A stretch of 64,000 bases of DNA from assembly GCA_039819095.1 (NCBI GenBank), contig JBCBSP010000007.1, forward strand, positions 124,001 to 188,000. The letters are read 5' to 3'. The notes beneath the pieces were generated by a model, which saw only the letters and a list, made by a program, of their open reading frames with translations, had not been told where the DNA came from and did not search any database. Positions 35,039 to 43,438 of this stretch are shown piece after piece (positions within the stretch are counted from its first letter, which is position 1; the number at the start of each line of letters is the position of its first letter). The DNA is from JBCBSP01 sp039819095. Its GTDB lineage: Bacteria > Pseudomonadota > Alphaproteobacteria > Caulobacterales > Maricaulaceae. The translations under genes were made by a program, and so were the position numbers.

Positions 35039-36091
35039 ATGCAATCGGCAGAAATCGAAATTCTTGATGTTCCGATCAAGCACCGGCTTCAACAATGGAT
35101 TAGCTTTCCTTTGAGTGCTCCCGTCAGACGGGCGTTCAGCATCATGTTGGCTGGATCGAAACACGTTCAGCAATTTGTCGCGTTCACCGCCGTGATGGCG
35201 CTCTTGTTGAGCGCCGCTGTCTTCACCGTCTGGCCCAATCTGGAAAGCATGACCTTCCTCGAGTTCGTGACGCCAGCTATCCAATTCGTTGGCGGCTTCG
35301 GGCCGTTCGTTACGCTGCTTGCATCGACTCTCTGGTTCTTGCTCTGGCTGCTTCCCAAACCGGACCCTCTCGAAGATACGGCGGTTACATCATTCAAATT
35401 CGTACCGGCCACCCCGGAGCTGGCTGGCGGGATTACCGAAATCGCCCATAGCTGGTTCGGTTCAAAAAATCTGGGCGGCCGCCAAGCCAGACGCACCTAC
35501 TTTGAAGAGCTTATGGCGAACAACGATGAAGCGAACCTGCGCCCTGCGCCGTTCTACGCACTCTTGGAGGTCACGAATGACGGGGCGGAAAGACTAGTCG
35601 GTTACACAGCTGTCCTCGCCTTGAACGCCGCAGCTTATGAGAGCCATCGGTCTGGCGACCGCAGCCAATACGATCTCACGGCAAAGGACCTCTGGAAGAA
35701 AGGCGAACCGGGCCCTAAACGTCTGTATATCCAAGCGATCGCAATACACCCTGCGCGCCGTCGCTCCAAGCCCACCAAGATGGCGCTCAAGGCGATGCTC
35801 GCTGATCATCTCGGGCATGCCGTTGGAGTGATAAAGGACGACTTCCCTAGTTATTCTGAGGGTCTGAATGAGATCGCCATCTACGGCGAGGAATTCTCGG
35901 AAGGCGGCCGGCGTTTTGTTGAATCGCTAGGCGGAGGCGTGAACGCGGACCGCCAGAGCGCTGATCGGAACCCGATTATGGATGTATCGTTGTCAGACCA
36001 AGAGGGCGCCAATGCAGCACTGTTCGCGCTTGCGCGCTCACGCGCGCTCGACCTCGCCGTTGAACCTCCAAGTTTTGTCGGGCTGAGGTGA
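35039..36091 (+). CDS. Accessory membrane protein with a GNAT-like cytoplasmic domain
   Basis: A 350-residue protein I do not recognise by name. Two hydrophobic segments at about 44-62 and 76-105 form a hairpin anchor. The rest is soluble. Residues about 225-255 (LYIQAIAIHPARRRSKPTKM...) resemble motif A of GNAT acetyltransferases, where an Arg/Gly loop binds acetyl-CoA, but the usual QxxGxG is RRSKPT, so this is only suggestive. Base composition is visibly less GC-rich than the neighbours, and it stands alone beside a tRNA gene with repeats. It is likely an acquired gene. Confidence 0.65.
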   Translation: MQSAEIEILDVPIKHRLQQWISFPLSAPVRRAFSIMLAGSKHVQQFVAFTAVMALLLSAAVFTVWPNLESMTFLEFVTPAIQFVGGFGPFVTLLASTLWFLLWLLPKPDPLEDTAVTSFKFVPATPELAGGITEIAHSWFGSKNLGGRQARRTYFEELMANNDEANLRPAPFYALLEVTNDGAERLVGYTAVLALNAAAYESHRSGDRSQYDLTAKDLWKKGEPGPKRLYIQAIAIHPARRRSKPTKMALKAMLADHLGHAVGVIKDDFPSYSEGLNEIAIYGEEFSEGGRRFVESLGGGVNADRQSADRNPIMDVSLSDQEGANAALFALARSRALDLAVEPPSFVGLR

Positions 36092-36182
36092 TACCTGCTT
36101 GAGGCACAAAAATGGGAGCATGGTTAGTGGACACTTCAACGCAAATCAGACGCTGATCATGCCCTTCGCGCCAAACAAATAC

Positions 36183-36315
36183 CGCGCCCGTTCGAACGCA
36201 ATTCGAACGCTTGTGACGCTAGGCCGCCATCTTTTGGAAATGGCGCGCCCGTTCGAACTTAGTTCGAACTCCTCGGACATTGAGGCGGCCATTTTTTATG
36301 GAAAAATGGCGCGCC
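36183..36315. repeat. Imperfect tandem repeats leading into the tRNA-Arg 3' end
   Basis: The 15-mer CGCGCCCGTTCGAAC occurs at 36183-36197 and 36244-36258. Each copy is followed by a second TTCGAAC 11 bases later, then a GGCCGCCAT/GGCGGCCAT-like segment and GGAAA..TGG. The 12-mer AAATGGCGCGCC occurs at 36238-36249 and again at 36304-36315, where its last nine bases are the 3' end of tRNA-Arg. The pattern is two ~61-66-base units plus a partial third unit that is the tRNA end. Such tRNA-end copies can be remnants of integration sites. Confidence 0.55.
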
Positions 36316-36383
36316 GGGGAGGATTCGAACCCCCGACCCCCAGATTCGTAGTCTGGTGCTCTATCCAGCTGAGCTACCGGCGC
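36307..36383 (-). tRNA. tRNA-Arg (anticodon ACG)
   Basis: A 77-base cloverleaf on the minus strand. Acceptor stem GCGCCGG/CCGGCGC, D-arm GCTC...GAGC, anticodon stem CCAGA/TCTGG with loop CTACGAA (anticodon ACG, read as ICG after deamination), T-arm GGGGG-TTCGAAT-CCTCC, discriminator G and encoded CCA. The ACG anticodon would need TadA editing, as is normal for bacterial tRNA-Arg. Confidence 0.95.
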
Positions 36384-36492
36384 CTGTTTCGCGCGGGCGA
36401 CGGGCTTTAGCCCGGTCGGCGCGAGGCGCGGAACCTAGCGGGGCGCCTGCGCCTTGGCAAGCAGGCCGGCGCCGGTTTTGTGCAGCGCGTTC

Positions 36493-37491
36493 TCAGCCGG
36501 GCTGGGATCGGGCCGCATGCACGCCCCGGGCGATGGCGCGGGCGAGACAATCGGCCGCCAGCGAGCCCAGTCGGATCGTCGTCAGAGCACCCGGCGGGTT
36601 GAGCGCGGAGCGGCCTGTGGACAGGGCGAAAACGACATCGCCGTCAAAGGGCGTATGGCAGGGGCGGATGGCGCGCGCCATGCCGTCCTGGGCCATGACG
36701 GCGAGCCTGCGGGTCTGATCGCGGGTCAGCTCCGCATCGGTCGCGATAATGGCCAGCGTCGTCTGTTGGCGCGGAGAGGGATTGAACTTGGCCGCGCCGA
36801 AATCCTCCGGGTCAAACCCGGTGGAGGTGTCCGGACGCGCGCCGCCGAATTCACCGTCGATCTCGTAAGGCCAGGCCCAGTAGACATCCTGATTGGGCAG
36901 GGTGACCGAGCCGAAACTGTTCACGCAGACGAGGGCTGCGACGGTGTAGCCGTCTTCGGTGACGATGCTGGCCGATCCGGTCGCGCCGGGCAGCGTTCCA
37001 GCCATGGCGCCCAGCCCCGCGCCGGCCCGACCAAGCCGAACCGGCCCGCCGGCGCCGGCCTGGCGATAGGCGTCCATGCCAAGCGCGCGGTAGGGCGGGG
37101 TCTCGCCCCACGCCTTGTCGCCGCCATTGGCGAGATCATAGAGACAGGCTGACGGCACGATGGGCGAGTTGGGCACGCCAGGCTGCGGGAACAGGCCGAA
37201 GCCGCGACCCTCAGCGCCAAGCCCGGCGCACACCCCGTCTGCGGCGGCGAGCCCGTAAACCGACCCGCCCGACAGTACGACCGCATCGACGGTTTCCACC
37301 AGACCGCCGGGATTCATCACATCGCTTTCCCGGGTCGCAGGGCCGCCGCCGCGTACATCGATCGCGGCGCGCACAGGCTCAGCGCACACCAGCGCCGTCA
37401 CGCCGGTTCGAACACCCGCGTCTTCGGCCTGGCCGACCGAGAGGCCCTCAATATCGGTGATGTCATTGCGCGGTCCGGGTCTGGCGGTCAT
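36493..37491 (-). CDS. P1 / S58 family peptidase (DmpA/NylC-like)
   Basis: A 332-residue N-terminal-nucleophile hydrolase. Family motifs: NDITDIEGLSVGQAED at the N-terminus, GGGPATRESDVMNPGGLVE, VLSGGSVYGLAAADGV, and the segment RQQTTLAIIATDAELT where S58 enzymes self-cleave and expose the catalytic Thr or Ser; here the likely nucleophile is Thr in QTTL. The preceding residue is Gln where the NylC-type has Asn, as I recall it. Known members are D-aminopeptidases or amide hydrolases; the substrate here is unknown. The ATG at 37491 is chosen over 37527 as the family starts close to it. Confidence 0.88.
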   Translation of the reverse strand: MTARPGPRNDITDIEGLSVGQAEDAGVRTGVTALVCAEPVRAAIDVRGGGPATRESDVMNPGGLVETVDAVVLSGGSVYGLAAADGVCAGLGAEGRGFGLFPQPGVPNSPIVPSACLYDLANGGDKAWGETPPYRALGMDAYRQAGAGGPVRLGRAGAGLGAMAGTLPGATGSASIVTEDGYTVAALVCVNSFGSVTLPNQDVYWAWPYEIDGEFGGARPDTSTGFDPEDFGAAKFNPSPRQQTTLAIIATDAELTRDQTRRLAVMAQDGMARAIRPCHTPFDGDVVFALSTGRSALNPPGALTTIRLGSLAADCLARAIARGVHAARSQPG

Positions 37492-37683
37492 GGACGCAGT
37501 CTCCTGGAAAAAGCAGTGCGACCACACTAGGCCCGACGTCGTTCCGACTGAAGCCCTGTCATCGCGCGCCGCGCCATGAGCGATCAGGGCTGGCCATGGC
37601 CGGTGGGAGTAAGGTTATGATCGCGGTGAATCTGCGCTCAGCATTCGCTGGCGCTCCCGCGACGCCGACGACAGGATCTCAGC

Positions 37684-39435
37684 ATGACCCGAACCACCCT
37701 CTTCGCCTGCAGCGTGAGCCTGCTCAGCCTTGCCGCGTGCGGCGCGCCCGATGCGGTTGAGTCCGCAAACAGCAGCGCGACCCCGGCGACGCGTGAAGCC
37801 GCAGCTGAGCCCGCCCATGAGGGCATGGTGGCTGCGGCCCATCCGCTGGCGGTGGAGGCCGGGCTGCAGGCTCTGCGCGCGGGCGGCGATGCGGTAGACG
37901 CCGCGATCGCGGTGCAGGCCGTCCTGGGTCTGGTTGAACCGCAAAGCTCAGGCCTGGGCGGCGGGGCCTTCATGGTGCGTTATGACGCCGGGACCGGTGA
38001 TGTGACCGTCTATGACGGGCGTGAGACCGCACCGGCGAGCGTGGATGAGAACCTGTTCCGCGACGCCTCCGGCGAGCCGTTCGGCTTCCTTGACGGATGG
38101 ACCAGTGGGCGCTCGGTCGGCGCGCCGGGCGTGATCGCAATGATGGCGATGGCGCATGAAGAACACGGCGCGCTGGACTGGGCGGACGGGTTCGCTGAAG
38201 CCGCCCGCATCGCCGATGAAGGCTTTGCGGTTGCGCCGCGCCTGTCGCAGCTCGCCGCGCGCGTGGCCCGGTTCAGCCCGCTCGATGAACGCGAAGAGAC
38301 AGCGCGCTATTTCTATGATGAGAACGGCGAGGCCCGTGCGGTCGGCGCAATGCTGACCAATCCGGAATACGCCGAGACCGCGCGCGCGATTGGCGAGGAT
38401 TGGCGCAATTTCTATGAAGGCGGGATCGCCGAGGCGATCATCGCCGGGGTCCGGCTGGAGCCCAACCCCGGCGCGCTCACGCTTGAGGATCTGGCCGCCT
38501 ACGAGCCGGTCCGCCGGGAGGCGATTTGCCTGCCCTATCGCAGCTATCAGATCTGCTCCGCCCCGCCGCCAAGCTCCGGCGCGGTGGCGACAGCCGCCAT
38601 CATGAAACTGCTGGAGCCGTACGATATGAGCGCGCACGGGCCGGACACGGTCATGGGCTGGCACCTCTTCATCGAGGCCAGTCGGCTCGCCTATGCCGAT
38701 CGCGACGCCTATGTCGGCGACCCGGCCTTTGCCGATGTGCCGGTAGCCGGTCTGACCGATGCCGATTATCTCGCCTCGCGCAGCACGCTGATTTCACCGG
38801 AGGCCGTGATCGAGACTGCTGAAGCCGGCGACCCGCCCGGCGCGCCGCAACCGAGCTCGGACTCAAGCGATGATGCGCCCGGCACCAGTCATTTCGTCGT
38901 GGTCGACGGTGACGGCGATGTGGTCTCTATGACCACCACGGTGGAAAGCCCGTTCGGCTCCCAGCGCTGGGCGAACGGCTTTTTGCTCAACAATCAGCTG
39001 ACTGATTTCGCCTTTGTTGCGCGCGATGAGGATGGGCGGCTTGTTCCGAACGCGGTTGCGCCCGGCAAACGCCCGCGCTCGTCCATGTCGCCGACCATCG
39101 TGCTGGATGAAGATGGCGGATTCGTGCTGGCGACGGGCTCTCCGGGCGGCAACTCCATCGTGGCCTACACCGCCAAATCGCTCGTGGCCATGCTGGACTG
39201 GGGGATGAGCCCGGACGAAGCGGCCGCCCTGCCCAATGTGGTCGCGCGCGGCGATATCGTGCGGATCGAGGAAGGCTTCGACACAGCGATCCTGGCCGAA
39301 CTTCAAGCGATGGGTCACGAGATCGAAGGCGGGCGCGGGGAGATCTCCGGCATCCATATCGTGCGCCTGACCGAAGACGGCGGCCTTGAAGGCGCCGCCG
39401 ATCCGCGCCGCGACGGCAGCGCCGAGACGCCTTAA
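37684..39435 (+). CDS. ggt: Lipoprotein gamma-glutamyltransferase
   Basis: A 583-residue Ntn-hydrolase that cleaves glutathione and transfers gamma-glutamyl groups. The signal sequence has a lipobox (LSLAAC), unusual for GGTs, which are normally soluble periplasmic. The autocatalytic cleavage site is before Thr401 in GTSHFVVVDGDGDVVSMTTT. Other motifs: SSGLGGGAFMV, DGRETAP, and ATGSPGGNSI (oxyanion/Gly pair). The large subunit would be residues up to 400. The 3' end overlaps a convergent kinase gene by 4 bases. Likely anchored in the envelope for glutathione use. Confidence 0.92.
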   Translation: MTRTTLFACSVSLLSLAACGAPDAVESANSSATPATREAAAEPAHEGMVAAAHPLAVEAGLQALRAGGDAVDAAIAVQAVLGLVEPQSSGLGGGAFMVRYDAGTGDVTVYDGRETAPASVDENLFRDASGEPFGFLDGWTSGRSVGAPGVIAMMAMAHEEHGALDWADGFAEAARIADEGFAVAPRLSQLAARVARFSPLDEREETARYFYDENGEARAVGAMLTNPEYAETARAIGEDWRNFYEGGIAEAIIAGVRLEPNPGALTLEDLAAYEPVRREAICLPYRSYQICSAPPPSSGAVATAAIMKLLEPYDMSAHGPDTVMGWHLFIEASRLAYADRDAYVGDPAFADVPVAGLTDADYLASRSTLISPEAVIETAEAGDPPGAPQPSSDSSDDAPGTSHFVVVDGDGDVVSMTTTVESPFGSQRWANGFLLNNQLTDFAFVARDEDGRLVPNAVAPGKRPRSSMSPTIVLDEDGGFVLATGSPGGNSIVAYTAKSLVAMLDWGMSPDEAAALPNVVARGDIVRIEEGFDTAILAELQAMGHEIEGGRGEISGIHIVRLTEDGGLEGAADPRRDGSAETP

Positions 39436-40856
39436 GCGGACTGAAGCCTCACCTCGAAGACGGCCCCGTCTTCGCTGGTCCCGGCCAGCTCCACATCGCC
39501 GCCCATGGCGCGGGCGAGCTCGCGCGCGATGGACAGGCCGAGGCCTGTGCCGCCGACGCGCGTGGTGCCGGTGAAAGGTTCGAACAGATGCTCTTGCGCC
39601 TTGTCCGGCAGGCCTGGACCGGTATCGGCCACACGAACCACCACAAACTCGCCGTCGGTGCGTGCGGAGACAGACAGCCGCCGGGTCTGGCTGATTTCCA
39701 TCGCCTGAACCGCGTTCCGGAACAGGTTCAGGAAGATCCGGTGCAGGTGATCGGTGTCCGCTTTCACACAGACCAGATCATCGACATCATTGACCCATTC
39801 GGCCGCCCCGATCGAAGCGAAGGCGTCGCCGGCCGCATCGTCCAGCGCGGGGGCCAGGGGGGCGGAAACCAATTCCGGATCGTGTTCTGAGGACCGACCG
39901 TATTCCAGCGTCTCTTGACAGAGCCGCACGCCGCGATCGACCGCACGGACCAGCCGCGCGCCCATGGCGGCCACACGCGTATCGGAGCTCATCGCGAGAC
40001 GGTCGGAGATCAGCTGGGCTGAGGTCAGCACATTGCGCAGATCGTGATTGATCTTGGCCACCGCCCCGCCAAGCGTGGCCAGACGCTCACGCTGGCGGAA
40101 TGAGGCGCGCACATCGCTTTGCATGGCGGCGAGTGCGCGCTCGGCCTGACCGATCTCGTCGGACCGCTTGGAGACCGTGATCGTGCGCTGAGGATCGGCC
40201 GGGTCGGCCTGAAACGCGGTCATCGCCTTGGCGAGTCGCCGCATAGGCCGGACCAGAATGAACAGAAGCGAGACATAGATCAGCCCGCCGGTGACCAGCG
40301 AGATGAAGATGGACAGCCAGAAGATCCGGACAGAGAAGGCGAACAGCTCACGGCGAAGCGGCGCCTCGGGTACGACGACGGAGATGATCTCGCCGGGGCG
40401 CGTCGCCGGCTCGGCGAAGATGCGGATATAGCGGCCTTCCGGCGCAAAAAAGGTGTGGCAGGTCTCGATAATGCTCTGCAGCAGGTTCATTTCAGACAGA
40501 TCGACATTGACGATCGGCCCCTGAACGGCGCCGCCGAGAATGCGCTCATTCATCCCGTCGCTGATGCGCGAGACCAGAACGGCGTCCACGCCAACGAGCA
40601 GTTCGCGAACCTGATCTTCGCTCAGTTCTCCGGCTTCCCCGGCGATGGCGGCCAGGTGCGCGGCTTCAGCACGATCGGCGAGCCAGCCGGAGCGGAAGCT
40701 GGCCGAGCTGGGGATGAAGATCATCACCTCGGCGACAAGCACGAACGCCACCGCCAGCGCCAGCAGCTTGCCCGGCAGGGAGCCTGAGGCGGCGCGAAGC
40801 CAGCCCAGCCAATTTAAGGACTCCTGCCTGGTGTTCTGCATCACTCCCCCATCCAT
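39432..40856 (-). CDS. Membrane-bound sensor histidine kinase
   Basis: A 474-residue kinase with two membrane helices (about 29-49 and 174-200) enclosing a periplasmic sensor of about 120 residues, a HAMP-like segment (RPMRRLAKAMTAFQ), and a HisKA-like domain with the phospho-acceptor His in AKINHDLRNVLTS (HDLRN type). HATPase_c shows FLNLFRNAVQAM, VADTGPGLPD and VGGTGLGLSIA. No response regulator gene is adjacent. The start is uncertain: ATG at 40856 or 40841, with GGGGGAG between them. The gene converges on ggt with a 4-base overlap. Confidence 0.9.
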   Translation of the reverse strand: MDGGVMQNTRQESLNWLGWLRAASGSLPGKLLALAVAFVLVAEVMIFIPSSASFRSGWLADRAEAAHLAAIAGEAGELSEDQVRELLVGVDAVLVSRISDGMNERILGGAVQGPIVNVDLSEMNLLQSIIETCHTFFAPEGRYIRIFAEPATRPGEIISVVVPEAPLRRELFAFSVRIFWLSIFISLVTGGLIYVSLLFILVRPMRRLAKAMTAFQADPADPQRTITVSKRSDEIGQAERALAAMQSDVRASFRQRERLATLGGAVAKINHDLRNVLTSAQLISDRLAMSSDTRVAAMGARLVRAVDRGVRLCQETLEYGRSSEHDPELVSAPLAPALDDAAGDAFASIGAAEWVNDVDDLVCVKADTDHLHRIFLNLFRNAVQAMEISQTRRLSVSARTDGEFVVVRVADTGPGLPDKAQEHLFEPFTGTTRVGGTGLGLSIARELARAMGGDVELAGTSEDGAVFEVRLQSA

Positions 40857-40864
40857 GCGGCGCT

Positions 40865-42286
40865 CTAATGGAAAGCGGTCAGAATACGCGACCAGGTCCT
40901 GGCGAAGGGCCCGAACACGACCGGCTCGTAATACCTTCCGGCGGCGCGTTTGAGCACTTCCCCGCGCGTCGGATAAGGCGCGACCGCTTCGGTCAGCTCG
41001 CGCACTTTCGCGCCGCGTTGCACCGCGAGCGTCGCCAGCTGCACGATATCGTCTGCGCGATCGCCGGCGACATGGACGCCCAGCAGCTTCGCGCCCGGTC
41101 CGATGACGAGCTTGGCCCCGCCCTCGTCCGCACCTTCCGCCAGCGCACGGTCATTATCGTCAAAGCCCCAGGCGGCGGTGCGCACCTTGTCGCCATGCTC
41201 CTCACGCGCTTCGGTCTCGGTCAGCCCGACCTGCGCGACAGGCGGATCGGTATAGACCGCGCCGGGAATGGCGGCGGAGGACTGCCGCGTCGGCATGCCG
41301 AAATAGAGATTTCTGACAATGACGGAGCCATGCCAGCCCGCCAGATGGGTCAGCGCGCCCTTCCCGGCGATATCGCCAGCGGCATAGACACGTCTGTTCG
41401 CAGTGCGCAGCTTGTCATCACAGACGATACCGGCGCGATCAGCCTCAACGCCGGCCGCTTCAAGGTTCAGATGCTCCACATTCGGCGTGCGACCGGCGGC
41501 CACCAGAAGATGGCTGGGCTTGATCTGCCCACCGTCCTCCAGCTCAAGCACCGGGCGGCCATCGACCGTGTCGACTCTGGAGGCGCGCACGCCTTCGATG
41601 ATCTCCACCCCGTCCGCTTTCAGCGCGGCGCGCACAAGCTCGGCATGCTCCGGCTCGAACCGCGACAACAGGCGTTCCGCCTCAACGATGGTGACCTTCG
41701 CGCCAAGCCGGGCGAAAGCCTGACCCAGCTCAGACCCGATGGGTCCGCCCCCGAGAATGGCGAGATGCTCCGGAAGAGCCTCCAGCGACCAGATGGTTTC
41801 ATTGGTCAGATAGGGCGCCTCGGCCAAGCCGGGTACGGGCGGAATGGCCGCTCGAGAGCCAGCCGCGATCACGAAGCGCTTGGCTTTCACCAACACGCTG
41901 TCGCTCTCAACCGTGTTCGGACCGATGAAGCGCGCACGCTCGCGGATGACTTTCACGCCGAAGCCCTCAAAGCGCTCCTGGCTGTCATTGGGCTCGATCG
42001 CTGTGATGGCGCGGCGCACATGGGCCATGACGGCGGAAAAGTCGATATGCGGTTCGCCCGCGCTGACGCCCATCCGGGCGCCGTCGCGAATGGCGTGAAC
42101 GTGATGGGCCGCTGTGAGGATGGCTTTGGACGGCACGCAGCCGGTGTTCAGACAATCGCCGCCCATCTCGCCGGCCTCAAACAGGACCACGCTGCGTCCC
42201 AGCTGAGCCGCACCGGCCGACGCGGTCAGCCCGGCTGCGCCGGCGCCGATCACGCACAGATCGGCCTTCATCGTTTCGCGCGCCAT
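40865..42286 (-). CDS. Pyridine nucleotide-disulfide oxidoreductase (mercuric-reductase-like)
   Basis: A 473-residue FAD flavoprotein of the lipoamide dehydrogenase / mercuric reductase group. FAD-binding GAGAAGLTASAGAA near residue 14, the redox-active disulfide CLNTGC (Cys45, Cys50), NAD(P)-binding GGGPIGSELGQAFARLG, and VYAAGDIAGKG. The C-terminal motif usually containing the catalytic His (HAHPTLSE) reads VAPYPTRGEVLKR, so the His is missing. This is characteristic of the branch encoded next to TVP38/TMEM64 proteins, as here (start codon shares one base with the upstream stop). Hg(II) reduction is not implied; no N-terminal HMA domain or mer genes are seen. Confidence 0.88.
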   Translation of the reverse strand: MARETMKADLCVIGAGAAGLTASAGAAQLGRSVVLFEAGEMGGDCLNTGCVPSKAILTAAHHVHAIRDGARMGVSAGEPHIDFSAVMAHVRRAITAIEPNDSQERFEGFGVKVIRERARFIGPNTVESDSVLVKAKRFVIAAGSRAAIPPVPGLAEAPYLTNETIWSLEALPEHLAILGGGPIGSELGQAFARLGAKVTIVEAERLLSRFEPEHAELVRAALKADGVEIIEGVRASRVDTVDGRPVLELEDGGQIKPSHLLVAAGRTPNVEHLNLEAAGVEADRAGIVCDDKLRTANRRVYAAGDIAGKGALTHLAGWHGSVIVRNLYFGMPTRQSSAAIPGAVYTDPPVAQVGLTETEAREEHGDKVRTAAWGFDDNDRALAEGADEGGAKLVIGPGAKLLGVHVAGDRADDIVQLATLAVQRGAKVRELTEAVAPYPTRGEVLKRAAGRYYEPVVFGPFARTWSRILTAFH

Positions 42287-43044
42287 CAGCCCGCCTCCGA
42301 TTCAGACTTGGCCTTGACCCGGCGCATCACCCACGGCGCGAGGGCGAGCGCGGCGAAAGCAGCGATCGCAGCCAGCACGTCCGGCGTCAAAAGGCTGGCG
42401 AAGCCCGGTATTTCTCCGGACGCGGCCTCGGAAAGCTTGGAACCAACGACCGCATAGACATAGGCGCCAGGGATCACGCCGATCAGAGTGCCGAGCACAT
42501 AGGCCCGCAGCGGCACATTCAACACCGCAGTCGCGATATTGATGCCAAAGAAGGGCAAAGCGGGAATCAGTCGCAACAAGAGGACATAGGTAAAGGCGTC
42601 ACGCGAGAAGCCGTCCTGCAGCTTCTCCACATAACCGCCGAAACGCTCACGAACCCAGTCGGCGAAGGCGTAGCGCGCAGCCAGGAAGATAATGGTCGCC
42701 CCGGCGCTCGCGCCGATCACCGCGACGCCGGTTCCGATATAGCTGCCGAACAGGAAGCCGGCGCCGATGGTGAACCAGAGCGCGCCAGGCACCGAAATGG
42801 AGACGGCCACAGCGTAGAACAGCATGTAGGCGAGCACGGCCTGCAGCAGATTATTCTCGACCCAGCCGTCCAAGTCCCGCAATAGCGCCTGCGCCCGATC
42901 CGGATCGAGGTATTGCGGCCCGCCGAATGCAAAAAAAGCGGCGAGCCCGGCGAGCAGAACGCCGAGCGGCGCCAGGCGCGCCCAAAGCGGCTTGCGAGGC
43001 GCCGGCGGGACCGGGATCGCGTGGGCGGGTTCAGAATCAGACAT
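42286..43044 (-). CDS. TVP38/TMEM64 (DedA/VTT-like) membrane protein
   Basis: A 252-residue membrane protein with about six hydrophobic segments. The VTT-domain signature is FTIGAGFLFGSYIGTGVAVIGASAGATIIFLAARY and LLLRLIPALPFFGINIATAVLNVPLRAYVLGTLIGVIPGAYVYA, here given in parts: GAGFLFGS, RLIPALPFFGIN and IGVIPGAYVYA. The family moves or scrambles lipids in other organisms, which is not demonstrated for this branch. It is translationally coupled to the flavoprotein (TGATG), implying a joint function. Confidence 0.9.
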   Translation of the reverse strand: MSDSEPAHAIPVPPAPRKPLWARLAPLGVLLAGLAAFFAFGGPQYLDPDRAQALLRDLDGWVENNLLQAVLAYMLFYAVAVSISVPGALWFTIGAGFLFGSYIGTGVAVIGASAGATIIFLAARYAFADWVRERFGGYVEKLQDGFSRDAFTYVLLLRLIPALPFFGINIATAVLNVPLRAYVLGTLIGVIPGAYVYAVVGSKLSEAASGEIPGFASLLTPDVLAAIAAFAALALAPWVMRRVKAKSESEAG

Positions 43045-43199
43045 CGAATACTCTTTTATCAGACAGCGTCATGGTATGCGCCGGTTTGTATGCGGTGCGA
43101 AGGCTCCGCTCCGGCGCTATGTCGAGCCGGTGTATACGCCAGGGAAGGCACACGGTCGCATCACGACCGGCGCGCCGGCTCTCACGAGGCTGTGAGCGC

Positions 43200-43228
43200 T
43201 TGACACCGGGCACGCGCCCCCGTAGATC
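43200..43228 (+). promoter_or_regulatory. Sigma-70-type promoter of the rpmH operon
   Basis: TTGACA (43200-43205), a 17-base spacer and TAGATC (43223-43228), 67 bases upstream of the rpmH start. The -35 is consensus and the spacing ideal. It would drive rpmH-rnpA-yidC-engB. The rest of the 250 bases between the TVP38 gene and rpmH shows no gene. Confidence 0.65.
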
Positions 43229-43295
43229 ACGCGGCTCGTTTTCAGCGGCGCGCGAAACAACAGGCGCTGCGCTGCGACTTTTGAGGAGCCCCGTC

Positions 43296-43430
43296 GTGAA
43301 ACGCACGTTCCAACCGTCCAATCTCGTCCGCAAGCGTCGGCACGGCTTCCGCTCGCGCATGGCGACCAAGAACGGCCGGCAGGTTATTGCGCGCCGTCGC
43401 TCCAAAGGCCGCAAGCGCCTCTCGGCCTGA
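43296..43430 (+). CDS. rpmH: 50S ribosomal protein L34
   Basis: A 44-residue protein beginning KRTFQPSNLVRKRRHGFRSR and ending with the family's RRRSKGRKRLSA. Length and sequence are those of L34. The start is a GTG at 43296 with GAGGAG eight bases upstream. The gene leads the conserved rpmH-rnpA-yidC-engB block. A larger open frame upstream (from 42927) is not coding. Confidence 0.97.
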   Translation: MKRTFQPSNLVRKRRHGFRSRMATKNGRQVIARRRSKGRKRLSA

Positions 43431-43438
43431 TTATTCCG

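Noticed and set aside
36099..36410. Short open frame across the tRNA-Arg repeats
   Set aside because: It reads through the repeats and antisense to the tRNA, and has no ribosome-binding site or protein-like composition.
40865..42286. Mercuric reductase proper
   Set aside because: There is no N-terminal heavy-metal domain, no C-terminal Cys pair and no mer genes nearby. The TVP38 pairing fits a different branch.
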